64,000 nt of DNA from positions 38,772,396 to 38,836,395 of the forward strand of contig CM034533.1 in assembly GCA_020002185.1 (NCBI GenBank), given 5' to 3'. Source of the DNA: Paraescarpia echinospica. Taxonomy: Eukaryota > Annelida > Polychaeta > Sabellida > Siboglinidae. Positions 51,673 through 61,822 of the stretch are shown in pieces (positions within the stretch are counted from its first letter, which is position 1; every line of letters begins with the position of its first letter). The notes under the pieces were generated by a model. It did not search any database, was not told the origin of the DNA, and was given only the letters and a program-made list of their open reading frames with translations. A program made the translations under genes and the position numbers.

Positions 51673-52719
51673 ATGAGCTTATGGACTCGTCTACCAGCTG
51701 CCAACAAGCCTACACCAGTATCACGGGCGGCCTTCCAGTGCCCCGATTGCAAGAGACATTTCACACGGAAAGATAGCTGGAAACAACACATTGCCCACAA
51801 GCGCTGTAGGCCATCGACAAACACTACGACGACAAGCACTACATTGTTCAATTCACTTGAACCGGCGCCTACTTCGACATCTGTGTCTTTGATCCCAACA
51901 ACAAACTCGACATTCTCGTTTCCATCTCAGGCGCCTACTACGACACATGTGCCTCTGGCCTCAGCGACAAACTCGACATTCCAGTCTCCATCTCAGGTGA
52001 CTATGGAGTATACAAAGAAGATGGCGCTGGTCGATCCACGTATTTTGGAAAACATTCAACCACAACGTCCTTCTCCGGCTAATCCTATCGAAAGGGTTTT
52101 GCAACGACTCGACAATGAAATGCTAGACATATTAGAACGAAGCGATATATACGAGAGGGAAAAGGTTGTGTTGTATAACCAGGTATTGAGTCGATACAAC
52201 GATCTTTCCGACAAACGTATGCAAGAACCCGTGCGTGTGGTCGTCGAAAAAATTCCCAGTGAAGAGAAAAACAAAGTACAACCTGCTAACGAAAATGAAG
52301 TCGTCGAAAAGGAGAGCATCGAAAACGAAATCATCGACAGCGTTCCAAAAACTATGAAGCAGAAAGCACGGCGACTCATCGATAAAATGAAAGGTGCCGT
52401 AAGTTGGAACGATCGTGACGAGATGATGTACAGAAACAAGGCGGTTCCCGGAAGTAATATCGTGGACCTTGTGAATGACGTGTTGAGAAAACGGAAGTCG
52501 TTTGAACCGGTGGGATGGGAAACCTTTGCTCGTGGTCTCAAGGACGTCAACACGCCAATGGATTTAGTTGGGAACTCAGATCGTTGGATTTACATGCAGA
52601 CAACATCAGTGGACGATGACATATCAAAGGAAACCAGCATTCCGTTTGACAGTGGTCATCGTCGACATCGTAGACGACCTGCAACACCTTTGCAAATCAC
52701 ACGTTGGGAACCTTATTAG
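51673..52719 (+). CDS. FBE gene 1, arm A: zinc finger fused to Polinton-type conserved protein
   Basis: 348 residues, intact. Residues about 23-47 form a C2H2-like finger (FQCPDCKRHFTRKDSWKQH, then a His and a Cys). A Thr/Ser/Pro-rich linker with repeated SATNSTF-type units follows. From about residue 113 (TKKMALVDPRILENI) to the end the protein aligns with P1 20574-21347: VVLYNQVLSRYNDLSD, IIDSVPKTMKQKARRLIDKM, VPGSNIVDLVNDVLRKRK and TPMDLVGNSDRW. The finger resembles the N-terminal finger of Polinton polymerase (FTRRDNLKRH-type). Polyadenylation signal AATAAA is at 52780-52785. Function unknown; possibly binds FBE DNA and links it to Polinton proteins. Confidence 0.8.
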   Translation: MSLWTRLPAANKPTPVSRAAFQCPDCKRHFTRKDSWKQHIAHKRCRPSTNTTTTSTTLFNSLEPAPTSTSVSLIPTTNSTFSFPSQAPTTTHVPLASATNSTFQSPSQVTMEYTKKMALVDPRILENIQPQRPSPANPIERVLQRLDNEMLDILERSDIYEREKVVLYNQVLSRYNDLSDKRMQEPVRVVVEKIPSEEKNKVQPANENEVVEKESIENEIIDSVPKTMKQKARRLIDKMKGAVSWNDRDEMMYRNKAVPGSNIVDLVNDVLRKRKSFEPVGWETFARGLKDVNTPMDLVGNSDRWIYMQTTSVDDDISKETSIPFDSGHRRHRRRPATPLQITRWEPY

Positions 52720-52950
52720 CATTACCGATTTGGAATCTACAGGAACAGTGCGCAAGAGATATCATATGTGAAATATTCAAATAAAAATCGTGTTTATGCT
52801 AAGGATGAGTGTGTTTGTTTTTCGTTTTCATAGTCACGTGACTTCCCTTAGCACAAAATATGTGCGCGTTCATGAGATAGGCGACATCCGACACCACTCA
52901 ACGGACACCAATGTAATTAGTCAGAGTATTACCATCTACCGAACATGATA

Positions 52951-53018
52951 GTTAACCTCGCGAAAATTTAATGTTTTGTCCCTCTGGGACAAAAACATAA
53001 TATTTTCGCGAGGTTAAC
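52951..53018. other. Central hairpin of the second FBE
   Basis: A 68-bp palindrome, GTTAACCTCGCGAAAATTTA on the left and TATTTTCGCGAGGTTAAC on the right, with a GTCCC/GGGAC stem top and a loop of three bases. The stem base matches the centre of the first FBE (783-924), whereas the loop-proximal stem differs (GTTTTGTCCC versus TATAACCCA). It is the symmetry point of the arms. Confidence 0.85.
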
Positions 53019-53059
53019 CCCAACTTTTTTTCTCTAGCTAACCTAATTAGCTATTTTTA

Positions 53060-53288
53060 ACCGCTAGATGGCGCCACCATGTGACGTAGTACTCCGATTA
53101 TCCGTTAGGGTGCGCTACGGCGGAAGTGACGTCGTACCGGAAGTCACTTGACTGTCATGGCAGCCTCTACTAGGGACGGAAGTGACGTCGCACCGGAAGT
53201 TATTTGAATGTCATGGCGACCTGACATGGCGGCCTCTACGCTTCCGCTATTCCCAACGAATATGTGTGTCAACGAATAGAAAACTGGA
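53060..53288 (-). promoter_or_regulatory. Unique central spacer with repeated ETS and CRE-like sites
   Basis: This about 230-bp segment occurs once per FBE. CGGAAGTGACGTCGTACCGG and CGGAAGTGACGTCGCACCGG repeat, combining GGAAGT (ETS-type) with TGACGTC (CRE-type), and CATGGCGGCC-like strings follow. The counterpart in the first FBE is at about 565-780 (CTTCCGGTACGACG, ACTTCCGGTATGAC). It could be a promoter or a replication-origin-like iteron region. Inference from motifs only. Confidence 0.5.
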
Positions 53289-53507
53289 TGGATGGTAATA
53301 CTCTGACTAAGTACATTGGTGTCCGTTGAGTGGTGTCGGATGTCGCCTATCTCATGAACGCGCACAGTTTTTGTACTAAGGGAAGTCACGTGACTATGAA
53401 AACGAAAAACAAACACACTCATCCATAGCATAAACACGATTTTTATTTGAATATTTCACATATGATATCTCTTGCGCACTGTTCCTGTAGATTCCAAATC
53501 GGTAATG

Positions 53508-54550
53508 CTAATAAGGTTCCCAACGTGTGATTTGCAAAGGTGTCGCCGAATGAGCTGCGCGCCGCGACGACGCAGGTCGTCTACGATGTCGACGACGACC
53601 ACTGTCAAACGGAATGCTGGTTTCCTTTGATATGTCATCGTCCACTGATGTTGTCTGCATGTAAATCCAACGATCTGAGTTCCCAACTAAATCCATTGGC
53701 GTGTTGACGTCCTTGAGACCACGAGCAAAGGTTTCCCATCCCACCGGTTCAAACGACTTCCGTTTTCTCAACACGTCATTCACAAGGTCCACGATATTAC
53801 TTCCGGGAACCGCCTTGTTTCTGTACATCATCTCGCCACGATCGTTCCAACTTACGGCACCTTTCATTTTATCGATGAGTCGCCGTGCTTTCTGCTTCAT
53901 AGTTTTTGGAACGCTGTCGATGATTTCGTTTTCGATGCTCTCCTTTTCGACGACTTCATTTTCGTTAGCAGGTTGTACTTTGTTTTTCTCTTCACTGGAA
54001 ATTTTTTCGACGACCACACGCACGGGTTCTTGCATACGTTTGTCGGAAAGATCGTTGTATCGACTCAATACCTGGTTATACAACACAACCTTTTCCCTCT
54101 CGTATATATCGCTTCGTTCTAATATGTCTAGCATTTCATTGTTGAGTCGTTGCAAAACCCTTTCGATAGGATTAGCCGGAGAAGGACGTTGTGGTTGAAT
54201 GTTTTCTTTGTATACTCCATGGTCACCTGAGATGGAGACTGGAATGTCGAGTTTGTCGCTGAGGCCAGAGGCACATGTGTCGTAATAGGCGCCTGAGATG
54301 GAAACGAGAATGTCGAGTTTGTTGTTGGGATCAAAGACACAGATGTCGAAGTAGGCGCCGGTTCAAGTGAATTGAACAATGTAGTGCTTGTCGTCGTAGT
54401 GTTTGTCGATGGCCTACAGCGCTTGTGGGCAATGTGTTGTTTCCAGCTAACTTTCCGTGTGAAATGTCTCTTGCAATCGGGGCACTGGAAGGCCGCCCGT
54501 GATACTGGTGTAGGTTTGTTGGCAGCTGGTAGGCGAATCCATAAGCTCAT
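53508..54550 (-). pseudogene. FBE gene 1, arm B, with internal deletion
   Basis: Nearly identical to arm A, but about 28 bp are missing near 54205-54210, just after MEYTKK, removing MALVDPRIL and shifting the frame. The rest of the conserved region is open from 54155 to 53508 and could be made as a separate protein starting at an internal ATG. One additional segment near the C-terminus (SSRRAAHS) is present here and missing in arm A. Confidence 0.8.
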
Positions 54551-54639
54551 AATGTACGTGTTTACTCTTCAAATGTAAAGAACGGAATGGCTCTTGGAAC
54601 ACGTCGGTCTAAGTTTGGTTTGTACAACTCGTTTTATAC

Positions 54640-57600
54640 CGATAAACCGTCTATTCTGATGGAATTCCATATTTTTGACGGAATCTTACGTGATAACACG
54701 TCGAATTGCCTGGAATTCCATATTTTTGACGGAATCTTACGTGATAACACGTCGAATTGCCTGGAATTCCATCTTTTTGACGGAATCTCACGCTGTAACC
54801 CGTCTATTCTGATGGAATTCCATCTTTTTGACGGAATCTTACGCGATAACACGTCGAATTGCCTGGAATTCCATATTTTTGACGGAATCTTACGTGATAA
54901 CACGTCGAATTGCCTGGAATTCCATCTTTTTGACGGAATCTCACGCTGTAACCCGTCTATTCTCATGGAATTCCATCTTTTTGACGGAATCTTACGCGAT
55001 AACACGTCGAATTGCCTGGAATTCCATATTTTTGACGGAATCTTACGTGATAACACGTCGAATTGCCTGGAATTCCATCTTTTTGACGGAATATCACGCT
55101 GTAACCCGTCTATTCTGATGGAATTCCATCTTTTTGACGGAATCTTACACGATAACACGTCGAATTGCCTGGAATTCCATATTTTTTACGGAATCTTACG
55201 TGATAACACGTCGAATTGCCTGGAATTCCATCTTTTTGACGGAATCTCACGCTGTAACCCGTCTATTCTGATGGAATTCCATCTTTTTGACGGAATTTTT
55301 ACGCGATAACACGTCGAATTGCCTGGAATTCCATATTTTTGACAGAATCTTACGTGATAACACGTCGAATTGCCTGGAATTCCATTTTTTTGACGGAATC
55401 TCACGCTGTAACCCGTCTATTCTGATGGAATTCCATCTTTTTGTCGGAATCTTACGCGATAACACGTCGAATTGCCTGGAATTCCATATTTTTGACGGAA
55501 TCTTACGCGATAACACGTCGAGTTGCCTGGAATTCCATATTTTTGACGGAATCTTACGTGATAACACGTCGAATTGCCTGGAATTCCATCTTTTTGACGG
55601 AATCTCACGCTGTAACCCGTTTATTCTGATGGAATTCCATCTTTTTGACGGAATCTTACGCGATAACACGTCGAATTGCCTGGAATTCCATATTTTTTGA
55701 CGGAATCTTACATGATAACACGTCGAATTGCCTGGAATTCAATCTTTTTGACGGAATCTCACGCTGTAACCCGTCTATTCTGATGGAATTCCATCTTTTT
55801 GACGGAATCTTACGCGATAACACGTCGAATTGCCTGGAATTCCATATTTTTACGGAATCTTACGTGATAACACGTCGAATTGCCTGGAATACCATCTTTT
55901 TGACGGAATCTCACGCTGTAACCCGTCTATTCTGATGGAATTCCATCTTTTTGACGGAATCTCACGCTGTAACCCGTCTATTCTGATGGAATTCCATCTT
56001 TTTGACGGAATCTTACGCGATAACACGTCGAATTGCCTGGAATTCCATATTTTTGACGGAATCTTACGTGATAACACGTCGAATTGCCTGGAATTCCATC
56101 TTTTTGACAGAATCTCACGTTGTAACCCGTCTATTCTGATGGAATTCCATCTTTTTGACGGAATCTTACGCGATAACACGTCGAATTGCCTGGAATTCCA
56201 TATTTTTGACGGAATCGTACGTGATAACACGTCGAATTGCCTGGAATTCCATCTTTTTGACGGAATCTCACGCTGTAACCCGTCTATTCTGATGGAATTC
56301 CATCTTTTTGACGGAATCTCACGCTGTAACCCGTCTATTCTGATGGAATTCCATCTTTTTGACGGAATCTTACGCGATAACACGTCGAATTGCCTGGAAT
56401 TCCATATTTTTGACGGAATCTTACGTGATAACACGTCGAATTGCCTGGAATTCCATCTTTTTGACGGAATCTCACGTTGTAACCCGTCTATTCTGATGGA
56501 ATTCCATCTTTTTGACGGAATCTTACGCGATAACACGTAGAATTGCCTGGAATTCCATATTTTTGACGGAATCTTACGTGATAACACGTCGAATTGCCTG
56601 GAATTCCATCTTTTTGACGGAATCTCACGCTGTAACCCGTCTATTCTGATGGAATTCCATCTTTTTGACGGAATCTTACGCGATAACACGTCGAATTGCC
56701 TGGAATTCCATATTTTTGACGGAATCTTACGTGATAACACGTCGAATTGCCTGGAATTCCATATTTTTGACGGAATCTTACGTGATAACACGTCGAATTG
56801 CCTGGAATTCCATCTTTTTGACGGAATCTCACGCTGTAACCCGTCTATTCTGATGGAATTCCATCTTTTTGACGGAATCTTACACGATAACACGTCGAAT
56901 TGCCTGGAATTCCATATTTTTTACGGAATCTTACGTGATAACACGTCGAATTGCCTGGAATTCCATCTTTTTGACGGAATCTCACGCTGTAACCCGTCTA
57001 TTCTGATGGAATTCCATCTTTTTGACGGAATCTTACGCGATAACACGTCGAATTGCCTGGAATTCCATATTTTTGACAGAATCTTACGTGATAACACGTC
57101 GAATTGCCTGGAATTCCATTTTTTTTACGGAATCTCACGCTGTAACCCGTCTATTCTGATGGAATTCCATCTTTTTGTCGGAATCTTACGCGATAACACG
57201 TCGAATTGCCTGGAATTCCATATTTTTGACGGAATCTTACGTGATAACACGTCGAATTGCCTGGAATTCCATCTTTTTGACGGAATCTCACGCTGTAACC
57301 CGTCTATTCTGATGGAATTCCATCTTTTTGACGGAATCTTACGCGATAACACGTCGAATTGCCTGGAATTCCATATTTTTGACGGAATCTTACGTGATAA
57401 CACGTCGAATTGCCTGGAATTCCATCTTTTTGACGGAATCTCACGCTGTAACCCGTCTATTCTGATGGAATTCCATCTTTTTGACGGAATCTTACGCGAT
57501 AACACGTCGAATTGCCTGGAATTCCATCTTTTTGACGGAATCTCACGCTGTAACCCGTCTATTCTGATGGAATTCCATCTTTTTGACGGAATCTTACGCG

Positions 57601-58020
57601 ATAACACGTCGAATTGCCTGGAATTCCATATTTTTGACGGAATCTTACGTGATAACACGTCGAATTGCCTGGAATTCCATCTTTTTGACGGAATCTCACG
57701 CTGTAACCCGTCTATTCTGATGGAATTCCATCTTTTTGACGGAATCTTACGCGATAACACGTCGAATTGCCTGGAATTCCATATTTTTGACGGAATCTTA
57801 CGTGATAACACGTCGAATTGCCTGGAATTCCATCTTTTTGACGGAATCTCACGCTGTAACCCGTCTATTCTGATGGAATTCCATCTTTTTGACGGAATCT
57901 TACGCGATAACACGTCGAATTGCCTGGAATTCCATATTTTTGACGGAATCTTACGTGATAACACGACGAATTGCCTGGAATTCCATCTTTTTGACGGAAT
58001 CTCACGCTGTAACTCGTCTA
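54640..58020 (-). repeat. 51-bp minisatellite, arm B (long, higher-order)
   Basis: About 3.4 kb, some 66 units of 51 bp, arranged largely as a 153-bp block of three types: CTCACGCTGTAACCCG, CTTACGCGATAACACG and CTTACGTGATAACACG. Every unit has GGAATTCC. Because 51 is divisible by 3 and no stop falls in some frames, long open frames exist on both strands (EFHLFDGILRDNTSNCL on plus, KIPSKRWNSRQFDVLSR on minus). They are most likely a by-product. Confidence 0.97.
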
Positions 58021-58021
58021 T

Positions 58022-58640
58022 TCCGATGTGCCATCCGTAGTCTCGTGTCATCCGTAGTCTCGTGTGACGTTTCATCCGAAGTCTCGTGTGATGTGTCATC
58101 CATAGTCTCGTGACATATCTCGGTCATAGTTTCGTCTCTTTTCTCGTCGGTACTCTCGTGTGACGTGTCATCCGAAGTCTCGTGACATATCTCGGCCATA
58201 CTCTCGTGTGATGTGTCATCCGTAGTCTTGTGACATATCTCGGTCATAGTCTCGTCTCTTGTCTCGTCGGTACTCTCGTGTGATGTGTCATCCGAAGTCT
58301 CGTGTGATGTATCATCCGTACTCTCGTGTGACATGTCATCCGAAGTCTCGTGACATATCTCGGCCATAGTCTCGTGTGATGTGTCATCCGTAGTCTCGTG
58401 ACATATCTCGGTCATAGTCTCGTCTCTTGTCTCGTCGGTACTCTCGTGTGACGTGTGATCCGTAGTCTCGTGTGATCCGTAGTCTCGTGACATATCTCAG
58501 CCATAGTCTCGTCTCTTGTCTCGTCGGTAATCTCGTGTGACGTGTCATCCGAAGTCTCATGACATATCTCGGCCATAGTCTCGTGTGATGTGTCATCCGT
58601 AGTCTCGTGTGATGTGTCATCCATAGTCTCGTGGCATATC
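58022..58640 (-). repeat. 24-bp minisatellite, arm B
   Basis: Inverted equivalent of 50380-51110 with a different number and order of variants; units GTCTCGTGTGATGTGTCATC. It directly abuts the 51-bp array. Confidence 0.92.
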
Positions 58641-59016
58641 TCTATGTATGTATCTATGTATATCTCTATGTATGTATCTATATAGTGTAAGACTATTAGT
58701 AAGGTTCCCAACACACGCTTTGCATTACACTATGAAAAAGACACAAGATGAGGTTTGCACAGTTTATTCGTGAACAACACAAACGTATTTACATGTCACG
58801 CTCCATAACTAAAAGAACCAGAGATATTGATACAGAGTCTTGCAAAAGTGTAATCGTGTACAAGACAAAAGAAAGTTCTTTACAGGTCACCCTCCATTAC
58901 TGCCAGAACCATATGTTTCATAGTGTTTCGCCACTGTTTGGAAACAGATTCATGCAACCAAGTATTGATATTACACAACTGTTCGACTGTCACGTCGGAT
59001 AGCTTCACACCTGTGT

Positions 59017-59933
59017 CTAACAAAAACATTCAAACAGTCTTTCACCAACTAGTTGTTCAAAGTTCATGCACATGATGTATGATCGGTTGACAGATGGTGA
59101 TGGTGAAGATGACGGTGACCGTCGACGTTTTCGTGGCACAGAGGTAGTTGAAACACTGTCAGCAGCAGCGATGCACTCCTTTTCTTGACGCTGAAACAGT
59201 AACGAGATGAGCTTAGTAATGAATGGTCAACTGGTATGTATAAGAAAAAATATAATATTATGTTCTTTTGAAAATGTTCTAACAAAATAGCATGAATACC
59301 ATTTGAACACTATGAAAAATTGAAGCTTACTGTTATCTCTTCAAGTTGTTCTTCAAGCTGTTCTTCAAGTTGTTCTTTACGTCGCCGCTGTTTATCTTGC
59401 TTCCTTTGACAGCAGCCCTGTTTCACATGAGCGGGCCGATTCCCTTTATACTTGAAGGTACTGCCACACATACAGCAAGTATAACGAGACAACAGCTTCT
59501 GACGCTTCGTCGGAGGTGACGATGTCAGGTTGATGGTTGGGTTGATTACCGGAGCTAATGACAGAGACGAAATTGGTTTGATCGTCGAACTGGTCGTCAA
59601 ACTGGTCGTTGAAAACGGTTGCGGTGCGTAGAGGCTTGAGGCAACGACTGGTTGACTGACAGACGCTGAATGTGGACGGCTGGTAGATGCTTCGAACGGT
59701 CGGCTAGTTGGATCGTCTACGTCGCTGTCGCTGAAGGCTGCAGGCGCATGGTAGTTGGGTGTTTTGAGGTTGGCTCTATCGCGGTACAACGGTGATGGTG
59801 GTCGGTTGACATCCAGTGACTGCGGTCGGGTGCCAGATGCTTCGAACGGTCGGCAACACGGTTCGTCTACGTCGCTGTCGCTGAAGGCCGCAGGCGTGTA
59901 GTAGTTCGGTGTTTTCAGCATGATGTTGACCAT
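59017..59933 (-). CDS. FBE gene 2, arm B: two-exon C2HC-finger protein
   Basis: Exon 1 is 59933-59331, exon 2 is 59190-59017, with a 140-bp GT-AG intron in phase 0, about 258 residues. The ATG is in ACCATGG. Compared with arm A, one SLTTSS-type unit fewer and a different KEQLEEQLEEQLEE repeat; the finger reads CCMCGSTFKYKGNRPAHVKQG with a following Cys. TATATAA lies 58 bp upstream (59991-59997). A polyadenylation signal (AATAAA on minus, near 58770) follows the stop by about 250 bp. This is the best-preserved gene 2, with intact core promoter. Confidence 0.75.
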
Positions 59934-59990
59934 GGTGTCGTCGTGATACGAATGACGGGCCGATTGATAAAACACCGAGCTTATATAGTT

Positions 59991-60035
59991 AGTAAATGTG
60001 CCGAAAAGTCACGTGGGCGTGCCGAAAGATCACGG
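59991..60035 (-). promoter_or_regulatory. Promoter of gene 2, arm B
   Basis: TATATAA (59991-59997) preceded upstream by GTGCCGAAAAGTCACGTGGG and a second GTGCCGAAAGATCACGG. In arm A the TATA box is mutated to TACGTAA. The E-box motif is conserved in all copies. Confidence 0.6.
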
Positions 60036-60374
60036 ATTGTAGAAAATTCAAAAGCACGGATTGCTGAGTAGAATGTACACAAGCGCAGACTGCAGAGTAG
60101 TTATTTAGTTCACCATTTATCTAACAGGGGTCCTTTCAGTTGATGATGATATATTCACCAGGAGTTTATGGACGAGAAAAAACAACAGACACGAATATTT
60201 GCAGTACTCATATGTGGTTCGCTCATTTGTCCACTAGGGGACGATGTTTGTAGTTCCTGAGCTATCCGTCAGAGGGCTCCATTGCACGCAAGCGTGCAAG
60301 AGACACGAATATTTGCAGTACTCCTACATTTAGTTTCACTCACGAATATTTGCAGTACTCGAACACTTACTTCA

Positions 60375-60850
60375 CAACTTATCCGCCAGGTGGCACCACT
60401 TGTAGTTCACGACCTATCCGCCAGGGAAATTTAGTTCAAAAAATTTCCGCCAGGGGGCGCTAATGGTCAAACCAAGACGCACGGAATTGAGCAGTACTCG
60501 AACATTTAGTTTACAACGTGTTCGTTTAGGTGGCACCACTTGCATAGTTAGTCCCCAAAAAATCCGCTGGGGGCGCTGCGGGTCAACCTATTTTAAGTTC
60601 ACAAAAAAATCCATTAGGGGCGCTACTGTTCAAACTATCTTAGTTCCCCAAAAAACGCTAGGAGGCGCTGCGGGTCAACCTATTTTAGTTTCAAAAAATT
60701 CACCAGGTCGCCCTTTTCCCCCCCGATCTATCCGCTAGGTGGCGCTGTGGTAGTTTTCCGGGACGTTTAGTTCACCAACTATCCGGTAGGGGGCGCTATT
60801 TTAATTCATCAACTATCCGGTAGGCGCTACACGAGACATTGACATTCATC
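60375..60850 (+). repeat. CTCF-like motif array, arm B outer end
   Basis: About ten motifs, including CCGCCAGGTGGCACC (about 60380), CCGCCAGGGGGCGCT (about 60448), CCGCTAGGTGGCGCT (about 60731) and CCGGTAGGGGGCGCT (about 60783), at 30-75 bp spacing with TAGTTCA-type spacers. All are in the same orientation, and the core equals the CTCF recognition core. Arm A has the mirror array, so motifs diverge away from the element. Confidence 0.75.
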
Positions 60851-60965
60851 CGGGTACTTGACATTGACCTTTGACCTTGATCTACATCCGGGTACTTGAC
60901 ATTGACCTTTGACCTTGACCTACATCCGGGCACTTGATTTTGACCTTGACCTACATCCGGGTACT
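60850..60965. repeat. Direct repeats with nuclear-receptor-like half sites
   Basis: Three to four units of about 38 bp, TTGACCTTTGACCTTGACC then TACATCCGGGTACTTG. TGACCTTTGACCT is a direct repeat of the AGGTCA half site spaced by one base, and TGACCTTGA resembles monomer sites. One unit is present at 5816-5865 in the first FBE. Confidence 0.7.
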
Positions 60966-60990
60966 TTCCTCTTCCTCCAATCCGAATCCA

Positions 60991-61654
60991 ACCATGCGCG
61001 GTACTTAACCTCTATTACTACTAACACCTTTGCTGAACGGATATAGCCGAGCAGAACTGTTGAACCCCGAACGAATTTCGAAAATCTCTTAATTTACGAA
61101 CCATCTCATTGGGCCAGGTAGATCACATGCAAAATTTCAGCCCGATACATACAAAACTGACGGAGATGTGGGTGCGCATACAAACAAAGAACAAACTGTT
61201 ATATAATAATTATATAAGTTATAACGATAGACACAGAAACATTAACTGTGTCTAGACTATCCAGCCAGGAAATATAATTAACTTGAGATATCCACAGTCA
61301 CTGATCCGTACAAATAGCTGCGTCCGTCCTCTGTGTCCATCCCCAGCAAGATCGAGCTGTTTACTAATGGTATTTTAATTTACCCTGCACCTTGCAAATA
61401 ACACACATTTCACATTATGCAATATACTAACTACCACTTAATGACCTCTACCCTGGGTATCACTAGCAATGATAACTGAACTTTTCTAGCAATTACAAAT
61501 TAACCAATTCCCTCAAACTAGCAATTACCAATCAAATAGTTATTGTTATACAAGCTATTTGTGACAGGATCTTACAACGTGTCATTCTCTTTCAGAACTC
61601 GTACTGCTCCACCGGTACGCGAGTAGTATAGAGGATATGTACTGTCTCAAAACC
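60991..61654. other. No gene seen between FBE and Polinton 3
   Basis: AT-rich unique sequence with no open frame of note and no transposon end recognised. The start shares CTCTTCCTCC and a short AACACC-rich stretch with the sequence following the first FBE near 5880. Confidence 0.5.
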
Positions 61655-61822
61655 CTACTTATAAAAAACTTTTTAATGACCACTACACGTTTTCGGGCAT
61701 CTACTTATAAAAAAAGGATCAAAGACTTTTTTGACACTAATCGTTTTCGAGAACCTACTTATAAAAAACGTGATTGATTACCCTGGTAATTTGATACTAA
61801 TTGGATACCTACTTATAAAAAA
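61655..61822 (+). repeat. CTACTTATAAAAA motif array at P3 left end
   Basis: Motifs start at 61655, 61701, 61755 and 61809, with spacings of 46, 54 and 54 bp. The last two are followed by the same ACGTGATTGATTACCC. TATAAAA is in every copy. P2 has three copies at 42-bp spacing. Confidence 0.85.

Larger units (their letters stand above)
48222..60990. mobile_element. Second foldback element (FBE), near-complete inverted dimer, 12.8 kb
   Basis: Arm A (48222-52950) and arm B (53289-60990) are inverted copies that are near-identical outside their minisatellites. Both contain, from outside to centre, CTCF-like arrays, gene 2 (zinc finger, two exons), a 24-bp minisatellite, a 51-bp minisatellite, gene 1 (zinc finger plus Polinton-type region) and a shared inner flank, meeting at a hairpin (52951-53018) and a spacer present once (53060-53288). 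Genes in both arms are transcribed towards the centre. Neither polymerase, integrase nor transposase is visible. Arm B is longer because of minisatellite expansion. Mechanism of mobility is unknown; an inverted dimer or a segmental inversion (or assembly artefact) are alternatives. Confidence 0.8.
53289..60990 (-). repeat. Arm B of the second FBE
   Basis: Inverted copy of arm A from the inner flank (GGTAATACTCTGACTAAG) to the CTCF-like array. The 51-bp minisatellite is about seven times longer. Beyond the CTCF-like array it extends further than arm A, into a TTGACCTTTGACCTTGACC tract also found at the outer end of the first FBE, so 60990 is probably the true element end and arm A was cut at 48222. 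Confidence 0.85.

Noticed and set aside
54640..58020. Long open frames up to 463 codons on both strands
   Set aside because: The period of 51 bp is a multiple of three and contains no stop in some frames; both strands are open, so coding signal is not needed to explain it.
50380..58640. Possible CRISPR array
   Set aside because: Units are contiguous 24-bp and 51-bp tandem repeats without unique spacers, in a eukaryotic context.
58748..59002. 84-codon open frame conserved in both FBE arms (also 50009-50263)
   Set aside because: The arms are near-identical anyway, it is antisense to the gene 2 3' untranslated region, and it is broken in the first FBE.
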